From Bacteroidota bacterium (lineage in GTDB: Bacteria; Bacteroidota; Bacteroidia; Flavobacteriales_D; Crocinitomicaceae), in the NCBI GenBank assembly GCA_024280295.1, contig JAJRQK010000062.1:1-62122 (forward strand): DNA of 62,122 bases. The letters run 5' to 3'. Positions 1 to 9,464 of this stretch are shown piece after piece (position 1 is the first letter of the stretch; the number at the start of each line of letters is the position of its first letter). The notes beneath the pieces are model-generated. The model was given only the letters and a program-made list of their open reading frames with translations, was not told the origin of the DNA and made no database searches. The translations under genes were made by a program, and so were the position numbers.

Positions 1-1776
1 AAAGACTCAAAAGTAGCTTACAGCTTTATCCAAAAATTATGGGTTCAGTATGGTTACGACATGATGCCGGAAGTTCAAGAAATGTATTCTTCAGGAGAAG
101 ATTACTGGAACATGAAAGTTCATGATAGTATTGGTGAATCGCCAGTAGTAGAAGGTACTTCACCAGAGTTCATAGGTTCTGTAAGTAATTTGGCATCAAA
201 AACTCCTAAGAAAGGAAACGGTACTGAAGTTATCCTTTATCAAAAGGCGGGAATTGGAATTGGAACTCAAGCAAATAATCCTTGGCTTCAAGAACTTCCT
301 GACCCATTGACAAAAGTAACGTGGGACAACTACATTACGATGAATCCAACGGAAATGGAAGGAACGTATGCTACGACGTTTGATCAAGAATCTGGATTGA
401 CATTAGCAACTTTGAAAGTTGGCAAAAATGAAGTAACTCTTCCAGTTTATCCACTACCAGGTCAAATGCCAGGTACAGTTGGTGTTGCTTTGGGCTATGG
501 ACGTGGAGCAAATGGAGAAGATATTGGTTCGGCTGCATTCCAAACGAAGGAATACGGTGGGCACGCAACAGATGAGAATGGAAATCTTAAACCAATTGGA
601 GCGAACGCATTCGTTTTCTCTTCAATGGATAATGGGACGATGTCTTATGCTGCATCAGGAACGGTAACATCTAAAAACGAGTCATATCTAATTGGAGCAA
701 CGCAAATTCATTCAACGGTGATGGCGCGTCATTCGATAGTTAGAGAAACGACATTAGGAATATATAAATCACAAGGAAAAGAAGCATACAATCCTGCTCA
801 CATGCTTACTAAACTTGATGAGAATGGACATCACGTTAAAGCTCCTGTGAGCGAATTTGATTTGTGGGATGCACATCCTGTTGAGCACATCGGTCACCGT
901 TGGGGAATGTCAATTGACCTTTCTTCATGTATCGGATGTAGTGCTTGTTTGATCGCTTGTCAATCTGAAAACAACGTTCCTGTTGTTGGTAAAGATGAAA
1001 TTAGAAGAGGTCGTGAGTTACATTGGCTCAGAATTGATAGATATTTTGCTTCTGACGAAGAGGCAGCAGTTGGTTCACGTAAGGATAAAGATACATTTGA
1101 CTTCTCTAAAGCAGAAATTCCTTCGGAGAATCCACAAGTAATTCACATGCCAATGATGTGTCACCATTGTAATCATGCTCCTTGTGAGACCGTTTGTCCA
1201 GTTGCGGCAACAACTCATAGTAACGAGGGTTTGAATCAAATGGTTTACAACAGATGTATTGGAACACGATACTGCGCTAATAACTGCCCATATAAAGTAC
1301 GACGATTTAACTGGTTTAACTATCCATCATACAAGAAATTTACAGAGGTGAACCCATCTCAAGATGATCTTGGAAGAATGGTATTGAATCCTGACGTTAC
1401 TGTTCGTACACGAGGTGTCATGGAAAAATGTTCATTTTGTGTTCAACGTATTCAAGCTGGAAAGTTAGATGCCAAATTAGAGGGACGTCCAGTAAAAGAT
1501 GGTGATTATACTACCGCTTGTGCTGATGCATGTCCAACGAACGCAATTACTACTGGAGATTGGAATGATTCAGATTCACTAATTCGAAAAGTATCTGGAA
1601 GTGATAGAGCTTATCAAGCACTTGAAGAAATTGGAGTTAAACCAAATGTTTGGTACCAAGTGAACGTGCGAAACGAAAAAAATTCTGACTTAAGCAAACT
1701 GCAAAAAGAAGAGAAACATCATGAAGAAGAACATGGAAATGAGCATGGTGCTCACGCAGAACACGATCATCATTAG
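1..1776 (+). CDS. actB: Alternative complex III iron-sulfur subunit ActB (C-terminal part)
   Basis: The reading frame is open from base 1, so the 5' part lies outside the window; 591 codons are visible. The first ~280 residues match the C-terminal part of the molybdopterin-oxidoreductase-like region, which in this family binds no Mo cofactor. A ferredoxin module follows. Four cysteine groups are visible: CIGCSACLIAC (from base 928), CHHCNHAPCETVCP (from 1158), CIGTRYCANNCP (from 1255), then CSFC plus CADACP (1429-1530). These fit the three 4Fe-4S and one 3Fe-4S clusters known for ActB. The last ~20 residues are rich in His and Glu. The protein takes electrons from menaquinol and passes them toward ActE and the downstream oxidase. 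It is the first visible gene of an act-cox operon; actC follows 25 bp later. Confidence 0.95.
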   Translation, partial: KDSKVAYSFIQKLWVQYGYDMMPEVQEMYSSGEDYWNMKVHDSIGESPVVEGTSPEFIGSVSNLASKTPKKGNGTEVILYQKAGIGIGTQANNPWLQELPDPLTKVTWDNYITMNPTEMEGTYATTFDQESGLTLATLKVGKNEVTLPVYPLPGQMPGTVGVALGYGRGANGEDIGSAAFQTKEYGGHATDENGNLKPIGANAFVFSSMDNGTMSYAASGTVTSKNESYLIGATQIHSTVMARHSIVRETTLGIYKSQGKEAYNPAHMLTKLDENGHHVKAPVSEFDLWDAHPVEHIGHRWGMSIDLSSCIGCSACLIACQSENNVPVVGKDEIRRGRELHWLRIDRYFASDEEAAVGSRKDKDTFDFSKAEIPSENPQVIHMPMMCHHCNHAPCETVCPVAATTHSNEGLNQMVYNRCIGTRYCANNCPYKVRRFNWFNYPSYKKFTEVNPSQDDLGRMVLNPDVTVRTRGVMEKCSFCVQRIQAGKLDAKLEGRPVKDGDYTTACADACPTNAITTGDWNDSDSLIRKVSGSDRAYQALEEIGVKPNVWYQVNVRNEKNSDLSKLQKEEKHHEEEHGNEHGAHAEHDHH

Positions 1777-1801
1777 TTGAAACGAAAAAAAACAAATTGT
1801 A

Positions 1802-3565
1802 ATGCATAAGGAAGCAGCAATTAGAGAACCCCTCATACTAGGTCATAAGACCTATCACGACATTACTGAAGATGTTTGTCGACCTATTGAGGACAAAGCA
1901 CCAAAAACTTGGTATGTTCTATTCGCAATCGCATTGATTATCGGATTGTACGGTGTCGGTTGTATCCTGTATCTTCTAGGTACTGGAGTAGGAGTCTGGG
2001 GGCTGAACAAAACGATTGGATGGGCGTGGGATATCACAAACTTCGTTTGGTGGGTAGGTATTGGTCATGCCGGTACACTTATCTCAGCAGTACTATTGCT
2101 CTTCCGTCAGAAATGGCGTATGGCAATTAATAGATCTGCAGAAGCAATGACAATCTTTGCCGTATTTATGGCAGGTTTGTTCCCGTTGATTCACATGGGA
2201 AGACTTTGGCTAGGATACTGGGTACTTCCAATTCCAAATCATTTTGGTTCTCTTTGGGTAAACTTTAACTCTCCGCTTCTATGGGATGTATTTGCCATTT
2301 CAACTTATCTATCAGTATCACTTGTATTTTGGTATATTGGTCTGATTCCTGATTTTGCTACAATTCGTGATCGTGCTAAGAAGCCTGTTGCTAAGAAAAT
2401 GTATTCCATCCTTTCTTTCGGGTGGTCGGGACGTGCAAAACATTGGAATAGATTTGAACTTGTTTCATTGGTTCTTGCCGGTTTGGCAACACCACTTGTA
2501 TTCTCGGTACACTCGATTGTATCTTTTGATTTTGCCACATCGGTTATACCTGGATGGCACACCACAATTTTTCCACCTTACTTTGTTGCTGGAGCAGTGT
2601 TCTCTGGCTTTGCAATGGTGCAAACGCTTATGCTTGTTATGAGAAAAGCGATGGGGCTGGAAGCTTACATCCATAGGAAACATGTTGAATACATGAACAT
2701 TGTCATCATGGTGACAGGATCGATTGTTGGTACAGCATACATTACTGAGCTTTTTATCTCTTGGTATTCTGGTGTTGAGTATGAAGCTTATGCATTTATC
2801 AATAGGGCAACTGGCCCTTATTGGTGGGCTTACTTTGCAATGATGACATGTAATGTTGTTTCTCCGCAATTGATGTGGTTTAAGAAATTAAGAAGAAGCT
2901 TGATCTTTACATTTATCATTTCTATTGTTGTAAATATCGGGATGTGGTTTGAGCGTTATGTAATTATTGTGACATCACTTCACCGTGATTATCTTCCATC
3001 TTCTTGGAGTATGCACTTCCCAACTCATATTGATATTGGTGTATATGTGGGGACAATAGGATTGTTCTTCGTGTTCTTCTTGTTATTTGCTCGTTTCTTC
3101 CCCGTATTGGCCTTGAATGAGGTGAAATCAATATTGAAGTCTTCAGGTGAATCGTATAAAAATGCTCCTGATACGCATCGTGATGACCCTACCCCAACAC
3201 CAGTAATTGAAACTGTCGCTCCAGTTGTGGAGGAAAAGGTCGAAGTGAAGACTAAAGAGCCTGTCAAAGAAACTAAGAAAGCGAAACTCTCAGAAGATCA
3301 AATTAAAGACAAAACTGCTGCTCTTATTAGTAAGCTAGGGGGTGCAGGAAACGCTATTGATGATTTGAAACAAATATCAGGTGTAGGTCCTGTCCTTGAA
3401 GGTAAACTCAATAGCATTGGGATTTGCAGTTTCGATCAAGTAAGCAAAATGACTAAAGTAGAATACGACCTTCTTGATGAATTGACTGCGTCCTTTCCAG
3501 GACGTGCTGAACGAGATGATTGGGCAGGTAAAGCAAAGGAATTAATGAACAAATCTAATTCATAA
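1802..3565 (+). CDS. actC: Alternative complex III membrane subunit ActC (NrfD-like) with C-terminal helix-hairpin-helix domain
   Basis: 587 residues. Residues ~35-445 are polytopic (about ten membrane segments) and resemble NrfD/PsrC-type quinol-binding subunits; ActC is known to hold the quinol site of alternative complex III. Unusually, a Pro/Lys/Glu-rich linker (~445-515) is followed by a 68-residue domain starting at about residue 520, with the motif ISGVGPVLEGKLNSIGI and a following acidic helical stretch. That is a helix-hairpin-helix pattern of the kind in DNA-binding and NuoE-tail proteins. Its role on a respiratory subunit is unknown. actD starts 3 bp downstream, so the genes are surely cotranscribed. 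Confidence 0.93.
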   Translation: MHKEAAIREPLILGHKTYHDITEDVCRPIEDKAPKTWYVLFAIALIIGLYGVGCILYLLGTGVGVWGLNKTIGWAWDITNFVWWVGIGHAGTLISAVLLLFRQKWRMAINRSAEAMTIFAVFMAGLFPLIHMGRLWLGYWVLPIPNHFGSLWVNFNSPLLWDVFAISTYLSVSLVFWYIGLIPDFATIRDRAKKPVAKKMYSILSFGWSGRAKHWNRFELVSLVLAGLATPLVFSVHSIVSFDFATSVIPGWHTTIFPPYFVAGAVFSGFAMVQTLMLVMRKAMGLEAYIHRKHVEYMNIVIMVTGSIVGTAYITELFISWYSGVEYEAYAFINRATGPYWWAYFAMMTCNVVSPQLMWFKKLRRSLIFTFIISIVVNIGMWFERYVIIVTSLHRDYLPSSWSMHFPTHIDIGVYVGTIGLFFVFFLLFARFFPVLALNEVKSILKSSGESYKNAPDTHRDDPTPTPVIETVAPVVEEKVEVKTKEPVKETKKAKLSEDQIKDKTAALISKLGGAGNAIDDLKQISGVGPVLEGKLNSIGICSFDQVSKMTKVEYDLLDELTASFPGRAERDDWAGKAKELMNKSNS

Positions 3566-3568
3566 ACC

Positions 3569-4102
3569 ATGGCAGATAAAGCAATATATGCGATGTATGA
3601 TGACGACGATGTGCTAAAGGATGGCGCAAAGATGTTGGTATCGAAAGGTGTGAAAGTGAATGATGTGTATTCTCCATTTCCAATTCACGGAATCGATCCA
3701 ATAATTGGAATCAAAAATACTCGATTGGGAATCATGTCATTTATCTATGCATTGGTAGGTTTAGCATTAGCAACCTATGGAATGTGGTTTTTTATGATTG
3801 ATGATTGGCCAATGAATATAGGAGGTAAACCAAGTTTTTCGTACAAAGAGAACTTCTTATCCTTTATGCCAATTACATTTGAGTTTACAGTTTTATGTGC
3901 AGCTCACGGAATGGCAATTACGTATTTGATTATCAATAAAACACTGCCGGGTATGCCAGCACAAAATCCTGATCCTAGAACAACAGATGATAAATTCGTA
4001 ATGGAATTTAGAATGTCTGAAAACCCATCAATGACTCAAACAGAATTGGTGGACTTACTCAAGAATACAGGAATGACTGAATTGGATCAGAAAGATATTT
4101 AA
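3569..4102 (+). CDS. actD: Alternative complex III subunit ActD (DUF3341)
   Basis: 177 residues with the usual ActD layout. A soluble N-terminal part (residues 1-45) resembles a small ferredoxin-like fold and contains the conserved YSPFPIHGID. Two membrane helices follow (about 50-72 and 95-118), then a cytoplasmic tail. ActD is a peripheral/membrane structural subunit of alternative complex III without cofactors. The tight spacing to actC (3 bp) and its position before the cytochrome subunit agree with the standard act gene order. Confidence 0.93.
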   Translation: MADKAIYAMYDDDDVLKDGAKMLVSKGVKVNDVYSPFPIHGIDPIIGIKNTRLGIMSFIYALVGLALATYGMWFFMIDDWPMNIGGKPSFSYKENFLSFMPITFEFTVLCAAHGMAITYLIINKTLPGMPAQNPDPRTTDDKFVMEFRMSENPSMTQTELVDLLKNTGMTELDQKDI

Positions 4103-4138
4103 GTAGACATAGTCAATAGACATAATTAGACTTTGAAA

Positions 4139-4915
4139 ATGAAAATTAGAATCAGATTGGTGGGAGGATTGATGTTAGCAGCCGTTTCAACGGTAATGCT
4201 AGGATCATGTGTTTCCGACAAAGATAGTTCTGGATTGGAGTACATGCCTGACATGTATCGTTCTCCAGCAATTGAACCGTATGTTGATTACGGTGAAGTG
4301 AGAAATCAACAAAATGAGGACATGAAAATGACTCTGTCGGCATTAGCTCCTCCGCAAGGTGCAATTCCTTACTTTGGAAATGATGCTGAGAATGTTGCTT
4401 TAATGATGTCGTGGAATATTGATCCTTTTGAGCAGTTTGCAAAAACACACGGACTAGTGAACTATAACTTCTCTGAAGAGAACACCTATGAAACGGAAGC
4501 TCTACTAATGACAACCAATCCATACAAACTAACAGCTGAAAATTCGGAAGCAGTTTTCGCAAGTGGCAAGAAGTTGTACACTGCTAACTGTGCTCATTGC
4601 CATGGTGCAAAGGGTGATGGTAATGGTCCAATGATGGAGAGCGGTGCTTTTACTGGTGTGCCTGATTATGGCGATAAAAAGCAATTATCAAATGGTCAGT
4701 TATTCTATTCAATTTATTACGGAAAAGGAGCAATGGGATCACATGCTTCTATTGTAAACAAGAAAGAAATTTGGACATTGGTTCATTACATTCGACGCTT
4801 TCAAGATCCTACCTATGGCACTGCAACTGATGATTTGGTGAACCTTGGAGAAGAAGTAGAAGTTGTGGACCCAATTGAAGCAGGCGAGATGAATGATAAT
4901 GATTCACAACCGTAA
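4139..4915 (+). CDS. actE: Alternative complex III monoheme cytochrome c lipoprotein ActE
   Basis: An in-frame TTG lies at 4133, but ATG at 4139 gives a clean signal peptide and is chosen (258 residues). The leader ends in LGSC, a lipobox, so the protein should be lipid-anchored on the periplasmic face. A single heme c attachment motif CAHCH sits at residues 151-155, with later Met residues as candidate axial ligands. ActE receives electrons from the ActB Fe-S chain and hands them to the caa3/aa3 oxidase encoded just downstream. The ~145-residue N-terminal part before the heme domain is normal for Bacteroidota ActE. Confidence 0.92.
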   Translation: MKIRIRLVGGLMLAAVSTVMLGSCVSDKDSSGLEYMPDMYRSPAIEPYVDYGEVRNQQNEDMKMTLSALAPPQGAIPYFGNDAENVALMMSWNIDPFEQFAKTHGLVNYNFSEENTYETEALLMTTNPYKLTAENSEAVFASGKKLYTANCAHCHGAKGDGNGPMMESGAFTGVPDYGDKKQLSNGQLFYSIYYGKGAMGSHASIVNKKEIWTLVHYIRRFQDPTYGTATDDLVNLGEEVEVVDPIEAGEMNDNDSQP

Positions 4916-4947
4916 TTAATATAATCAAGTCAATTAAGAGTTAGAAA

Positions 4948-6150
4948 ATGGAATTCAAAGTTGAAAATAAAGCGAAAAGATTTACACTCGGATTAATGAT
5001 TGTAGGTGTGCTATTCTCATTAATTGGAATTATGATGAACTATAGCGATGACAATTTTGTCACGCGATTCTTGGGTAATACCCTTGTGAATAGTTTCTTC
5101 TTTTTCTGTATTGGTCTTGGTGCACTATTCTTTCTCGCGTTGCAGTATGCTACTGAAACAGGATGGTACGCTACAGTAAAAAGAGTTATTGAAGCATTGA
5201 CAGGGTTTTTACCGGTTGGGATCGTGTTATTACTTGTTGTACTATTAACCATCACATTCATGGACGGTGGGGGTGTCTACATTTGGATGGATCCAGATAT
5301 GACGGATCCAACAAGTCATCACTACGATGAGATAATTGACGGTAAAAGCGGATACTTAAATAAGACGTTTTTTTTAATTCGTACGGTTGTTTATTTAGTT
5401 ACCTATTACCTGTTCTATCGTGGATTTAAAATGCGCTCTCTGGAAGAAGATCGTATTGGCGGAACAGATATTCACTTCAAAAACTACCGCCGTGGAGCTC
5501 ATTTTTTAGTATTCTTTTCAGTCTTTAGTTCAACTTCAAGTTGGGATTGGATCATGTCTATTGATGTTCACTGGTTCTCAACATTGTTCGGATGGTATGT
5601 ATTCGCAGGAATGTGGTGTACTACAATGACGGTGCTTGTTATGTTGGTACTTTATCTGAAAAAGAAAGGTTACCTTCCTAAAGTGAATGATAGTCACATC
5701 CATGATATTGGAAAATGGACATTTGCAACATCATTCCTTTGGTCATATTTGTTCTTTTCCCAATTCATGCTCATCTGGTATGCTAATATTGGTGAGGAAG
5801 CAACATACTACATTCTCAGAATTGAAGAATATCAAGCACTTTATTTTGGAATGTTCTTTGTAAACTTTGCATTCCCTATGTTGATACTAATGTCGCGTGA
5901 TGCGAAACGACATGCTGGAATTCTAACATTCGTTGGATTGATTATCGTTATTGGTCACTGGCTTGATACCTATATTATGGTTTCGGGTGGTTCACTTGGA
6001 CCAACAGCAACAATTGGATTCTTGGAAGTTGGAATGGCAGTGCTTTTCCTTGGGATATTTATTCGAGTCATACTCAATAACCTTACCAAAGCACCACTCA
6101 CCCCGGTTAATCACCCATTCCTTGATGAAAGTATTCATCACGAGATATAA
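4948..6150 (+). CDS. actF: Alternative complex III membrane subunit ActF
   Basis: 400 residues, strongly hydrophobic, with about ten predicted membrane helices beginning FTLGLMIVGVLFSLIGIMM. ActF is the second large integral membrane subunit of alternative complex III, distantly related to ActC, and contacts ActC and the oxidase. The sequence SSTSSWDWIMSIDVHWFSTL in the middle is characteristic of the family. It sits between actE and coxB with gaps of 32 and 37 bp, consistent with one transcript. Confidence 0.92.
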   Translation: MEFKVENKAKRFTLGLMIVGVLFSLIGIMMNYSDDNFVTRFLGNTLVNSFFFFCIGLGALFFLALQYATETGWYATVKRVIEALTGFLPVGIVLLLVVLLTITFMDGGGVYIWMDPDMTDPTSHHYDEIIDGKSGYLNKTFFLIRTVVYLVTYYLFYRGFKMRSLEEDRIGGTDIHFKNYRRGAHFLVFFSVFSSTSSWDWIMSIDVHWFSTLFGWYVFAGMWCTTMTVLVMLVLYLKKKGYLPKVNDSHIHDIGKWTFATSFLWSYLFFSQFMLIWYANIGEEATYYILRIEEYQALYFGMFFVNFAFPMLILMSRDAKRHAGILTFVGLIIVIGHWLDTYIMVSGGSLGPTATIGFLEVGMAVLFLGIFIRVILNNLTKAPLTPVNHPFLDESIHHEI

Positions 6151-6187
6151 GTAACACGATTTTACTACTGATAGATAACAGATAAAG

Positions 6188-7516
6188 ATGGTAACGAAAT
6201 TGATCATATTATTAGTCATAGTTCTTGGAGTAATCGCCGCTGCGCAATTAATGCGTGTGTACGAACTTTCTTCGAAACTACGCGAACAGAAAGAAAACGA
6301 AATCAGCAATCGTGATAACAGAATGAACGCAGCATTAATGCTTTTGTTTATGATTCTCCTTTTCGGAGGATTCATTTGGTTGATGCTTGCCTATGGCTGG
6401 GTTGGACGTGGTGAGTCTGCTTCAGTTCATGGACATGAGTTAGATTGGCTATTGAACTTGAACTTCGTGATTATTATTGCAATTTTCTTTTTAACGAACT
6501 TCCTCCTATTTTGGTTTGCCTTTAAATACGTAAGAAAACCAGGTGTTCCTGCGTTTTACTATCCCCACAATAATAAGTTGGAGATGATTTGGACGGTAAT
6601 TCCAGCAATTGTACTTGCAATTGTTATTATACTTGGATTGAAAAGCTGGAATGAAGTGACAGGTGATTCATCTAAAGAAGCGATTAATGTTGAAATTTTC
6701 GCAAAACGATTCTCATGGCAAGCTCGGTATTCGGGAACAGATAATCAATTAGGTAAATTTGATTACAAGCTTACGCAGGATGAAAGAAACCCACTAGCTG
6801 TGATGACAGGTGAAACTATCCAAACCGCAATTGATTCAATGGAGCACGGTGGTGGTGGTATTCAATGGTTGGAGGATAAATTGAATGATCGCACAATTAT
6901 GATTGCACCTGATGATCGTATGGCGTATGAGAAAAGTTTACATGCAAAAGAAAAATTGATTCGATTGTTGTATCAAATGCGACAATCGCACGATGCAAAA
7001 TTGGATAAAATGGCTATGGATGATTTCTTTTCTGATACACTTTTTCTTTGTGTTGATCAAGAATATGAATTTAGCTTCCGATCTAAGGATGTTCTACATT
7101 CTGCCTATTTCCCTCACTTTAGAGCTCAAATGAATACGGTTCCTGGAATGACAACTCGTTTGAAATTTATTCCAGATAAAACAACAGAGGAAATGCGAGT
7201 GTCTCGCGGAGTTGAAGATTTTGAATTTGTTCTATTATGTAATAAGATTTGTGGTGGATCACATTACAAGATGAAAATGATGATCAAGGTTTTGAGCAAG
7301 AAGGATTACGATGTTTGGGTAAAATCTAAGTCGAAAGGTGTTCTTTCAGCTGGAGCTACATTGAAGAATCCAGCTTGGGATATCGAACCATCAACGTTTG
7401 ATTATAAATTCCATAAACAACCTGCTGTTGAAGTGCAAGAAGTTGCAAAAGAGGAGGGTGGTAATGAAGTGGTTATGGATGACCTAGAAGAGGTTAATAA
7501 TCCTTCTGCGGAATAA
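6188..7516 (+). CDS. coxB: Cytochrome c oxidase subunit II
   Basis: 442 residues. An extra N-terminal helix (residues 3-20) precedes two more helices (~57-78 and ~95-117), then the periplasmic CuA domain. CuA ligands are visible as H304 (HSAYFPHF) and the motif C351-N-K-I-C355-x3-H359-x2-M362. The Glu usual in CxExC is Lys here. An insertion of roughly 70 mostly helical residues (~210-285) separates the membrane hairpin from the CuA beta-barrel and looks longer than in typical subunits II. There is no C-terminal cytochrome c domain, so electrons would come directly from ActE or a soluble cytochrome. Confidence 0.93.
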   Translation: MVTKLIILLVIVLGVIAAAQLMRVYELSSKLREQKENEISNRDNRMNAALMLLFMILLFGGFIWLMLAYGWVGRGESASVHGHELDWLLNLNFVIIIAIFFLTNFLLFWFAFKYVRKPGVPAFYYPHNNKLEMIWTVIPAIVLAIVIILGLKSWNEVTGDSSKEAINVEIFAKRFSWQARYSGTDNQLGKFDYKLTQDERNPLAVMTGETIQTAIDSMEHGGGGIQWLEDKLNDRTIMIAPDDRMAYEKSLHAKEKLIRLLYQMRQSHDAKLDKMAMDDFFSDTLFLCVDQEYEFSFRSKDVLHSAYFPHFRAQMNTVPGMTTRLKFIPDKTTEEMRVSRGVEDFEFVLLCNKICGGSHYKMKMMIKVLSKKDYDVWVKSKSKGVLSAGATLKNPAWDIEPSTFDYKFHKQPAVEVQEVAKEEGGNEVVMDDLEEVNNPSAE

Positions 7517-7561
7517 GATTAGTTAGTAGAATTTTTAGATAATAATTAAAATTAGGATAGA

Positions 7562-9364
7562 ATGGCTGCAGTAGCAATCGACGGACACGGACACGATGAT
7601 CACGGGCATCACGAGGAGAGTTTCGTATCCAAATATATCTTTAGTCAAGATCATAAAATGATCGGTAAGCAGTTCTTGATGACTGCTGTTTTCATGGGCG
7701 TAACGGCAATGATTTTGTCGATTCTGTTCCGAATTCAATTGGCATGGCCTGGAGAGAGTTCTGACTTTTTATCGTTCTTCCTTGGAGATCAATGGGCACC
7801 AGGCGGTGTACTATCTGAGGATATGTACCTAGGACTGGTAACAATTCATGGCACTATTATGGTATTCTTCCTTTTAACAGGTGGATTATCAGGTACTTTC
7901 TCAAATCTTTTGATTCCGCTGCAAATAGGAGCTCGTGATATGGCATCAGGATTCTTGAACATGCTTTCATACTGGTTCTTCTTTATTTCGTCGATGCTGA
8001 TGTTTTCATCGTTATTCATAGAAACAGGGCCTGCGATGGCTGGTTGGACAATCTACCCGCCACTTGCCGCTTTACCACAAGCTATTAGTGGCTCTGGACT
8101 TGGCATGACCCTATGGCTTTTTTCAATGGCGATATTCATTGCATCTTCTCTTTTAGGATCATTGAACTACATCGTAACAATCTTAAACCTTAGAACAAAA
8201 GGAATGTCAATGACGCGTTTACCACTTACAATTTGGGCATTCTTCATTACAGCAATCCTTGGAGTATTATCTTTCCCAGTTCTTTTATCGGCTGCGTTAT
8301 TACTTATGATGGATAGAATGGCAGGGACTTCCTTCTTCCTTTCGGATATTATTATTGAAGGCGAAATGCTTACCAATCATGGTGGATCACCACTCTTGTA
8401 TCAACACTTATTCTGGTTCCTTGGTCATCCAGAGGTATATATTGTACTTCTCCCTGCGCTTGGACTCTCATCCGAAATTATTTCAACCAATTCGCGTAAA
8501 CCGATCTTTGGATATCGGGCAATGATTGGCTCTATGTTGGCAATTGGCTTTCTTTCATTCATTGTTTGGGCTCATCACATGTTTGTCACTGGCATGAATC
8601 CGTTCTTGGGCAGTGTCTTCGTATTTACAACACTATTGATTGCAATTCCATCGGCCGTGAAAGCGTTTAACTATATCACAACACTTTGGAAAGGGTCGAT
8701 AATTTTTACCCCAGCAATGTTATTCGCTATTGGATTAGTATCAACATTTATTACTGGTGGTGTTACCGGAATTATCCTTGCTGATGCAGCGCTTGATATT
8801 ACAACGCATGACACCTATTTTGTTATTGCTCACTTCCATGTCGTGATGGGATTATCCGCGGTCTTTGGAATGTACGCTGGCGTATATCATTGGTTCCCGA
8901 AGATGTTTGGCAAGTTGATGAATACAAAATTGGGCTTCGCTCACTTCTGGGTAACAATCGTTGGAGCTTACGGCGTATTCTTCCCAATGCACTTCGTTGG
9001 ATTGGCTGGAGCACCACGTAGATATTATGATTACTCCGTCTATGGAGAGTTCGATAAGGAATCGCTTGCTTTGCAAATGGACCTTAACGTAATAATTACC
9101 ATATTTGCGATTATGGCAGCTATGGGGCAGTTGATCTTCTTGTTCAACTTCTTCTACAGTATTTTTAGAGGACCGAAAGCTCCACAAAACCCTTGGAAAT
9201 CAAATACACTTGAATGGACAACTCCTGTTGAACATGTTCATGGAAACTGGCCAGGTGAGCTTCCAACGGTTCATAGATGGCCTTATGATTATTCTAAGCC
9301 TGGTTCTGAAGTAGACTTTATACCTCAAAATGTTCCACTTGCAGAAGGTGAAGAAAAGCATTAG
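7562..9364 (+). CDS. coxA: Cytochrome c oxidase subunit I
   Basis: 600 residues, about twelve membrane helices. Family signatures are present: GHPEVYIVLLPALG (CuB His and the cross-linked His-Tyr pair), WAHHMF (two more CuB ligands) and HDTYFVIAHFHVVM (heme ligands). This is the catalytic O2-reducing, proton-pumping subunit. It is the last gene of the act-cox operon: a strong terminator follows 18 bp after the stop. No subunit III gene or heme-A synthesis gene follows here, so those must lie elsewhere. Confidence 0.96.
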   Translation: MAAVAIDGHGHDDHGHHEESFVSKYIFSQDHKMIGKQFLMTAVFMGVTAMILSILFRIQLAWPGESSDFLSFFLGDQWAPGGVLSEDMYLGLVTIHGTIMVFFLLTGGLSGTFSNLLIPLQIGARDMASGFLNMLSYWFFFISSMLMFSSLFIETGPAMAGWTIYPPLAALPQAISGSGLGMTLWLFSMAIFIASSLLGSLNYIVTILNLRTKGMSMTRLPLTIWAFFITAILGVLSFPVLLSAALLLMMDRMAGTSFFLSDIIIEGEMLTNHGGSPLLYQHLFWFLGHPEVYIVLLPALGLSSEIISTNSRKPIFGYRAMIGSMLAIGFLSFIVWAHHMFVTGMNPFLGSVFVFTTLLIAIPSAVKAFNYITTLWKGSIIFTPAMLFAIGLVSTFITGGVTGIILADAALDITTHDTYFVIAHFHVVMGLSAVFGMYAGVYHWFPKMFGKLMNTKLGFAHFWVTIVGAYGVFFPMHFVGLAGAPRRYYDYSVYGEFDKESLALQMDLNVIITIFAIMAAMGQLIFLFNFFYSIFRGPKAPQNPWKSNTLEWTTPVEHVHGNWPGELPTVHRWPYDYSKPGSEVDFIPQNVPLAEGEEKH

Positions 9365-9382
9365 TATTAATATTTAAGATCA

Positions 9383-9417
9383 AAGCCCCCTGATTGTTTA
9401 GATCAGGGGGCTTTTTT
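9383..9417 (+). terminator. Rho-independent terminator of the act-cox operon
   Basis: A perfect 12-bp GC-rich stem (9383-9394 pairing with 9402-9413), a 7-base loop and a run of six T at the 3' side. It lies 18 bp after the coxA stop codon. Confidence 0.92.
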
Positions 9418-9418
9418 G

Positions 9419-9426
9419 TATTTTTG
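9419..9426 (+). promoter_or_regulatory. Probable -7 promoter box of ruvB
   Basis: TATTTTTG matches the Bacteroidota -7 consensus TAnnTTTG. It sits just after the preceding terminator and 38 bp before the GTG start of ruvB, which is what a new transcription unit needs here. Confidence 0.5.
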
Positions 9427-9464
9427 AACGGGGTTGATTTTTCAACCACCTCAAAGCATCACAA

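Noticed and set aside
2465-2869. 134-codon minus-strand ORF within actC
   Set aside because: Antisense shadow of a strongly conserved membrane protein gene; Cys/His-rich translation without a family.
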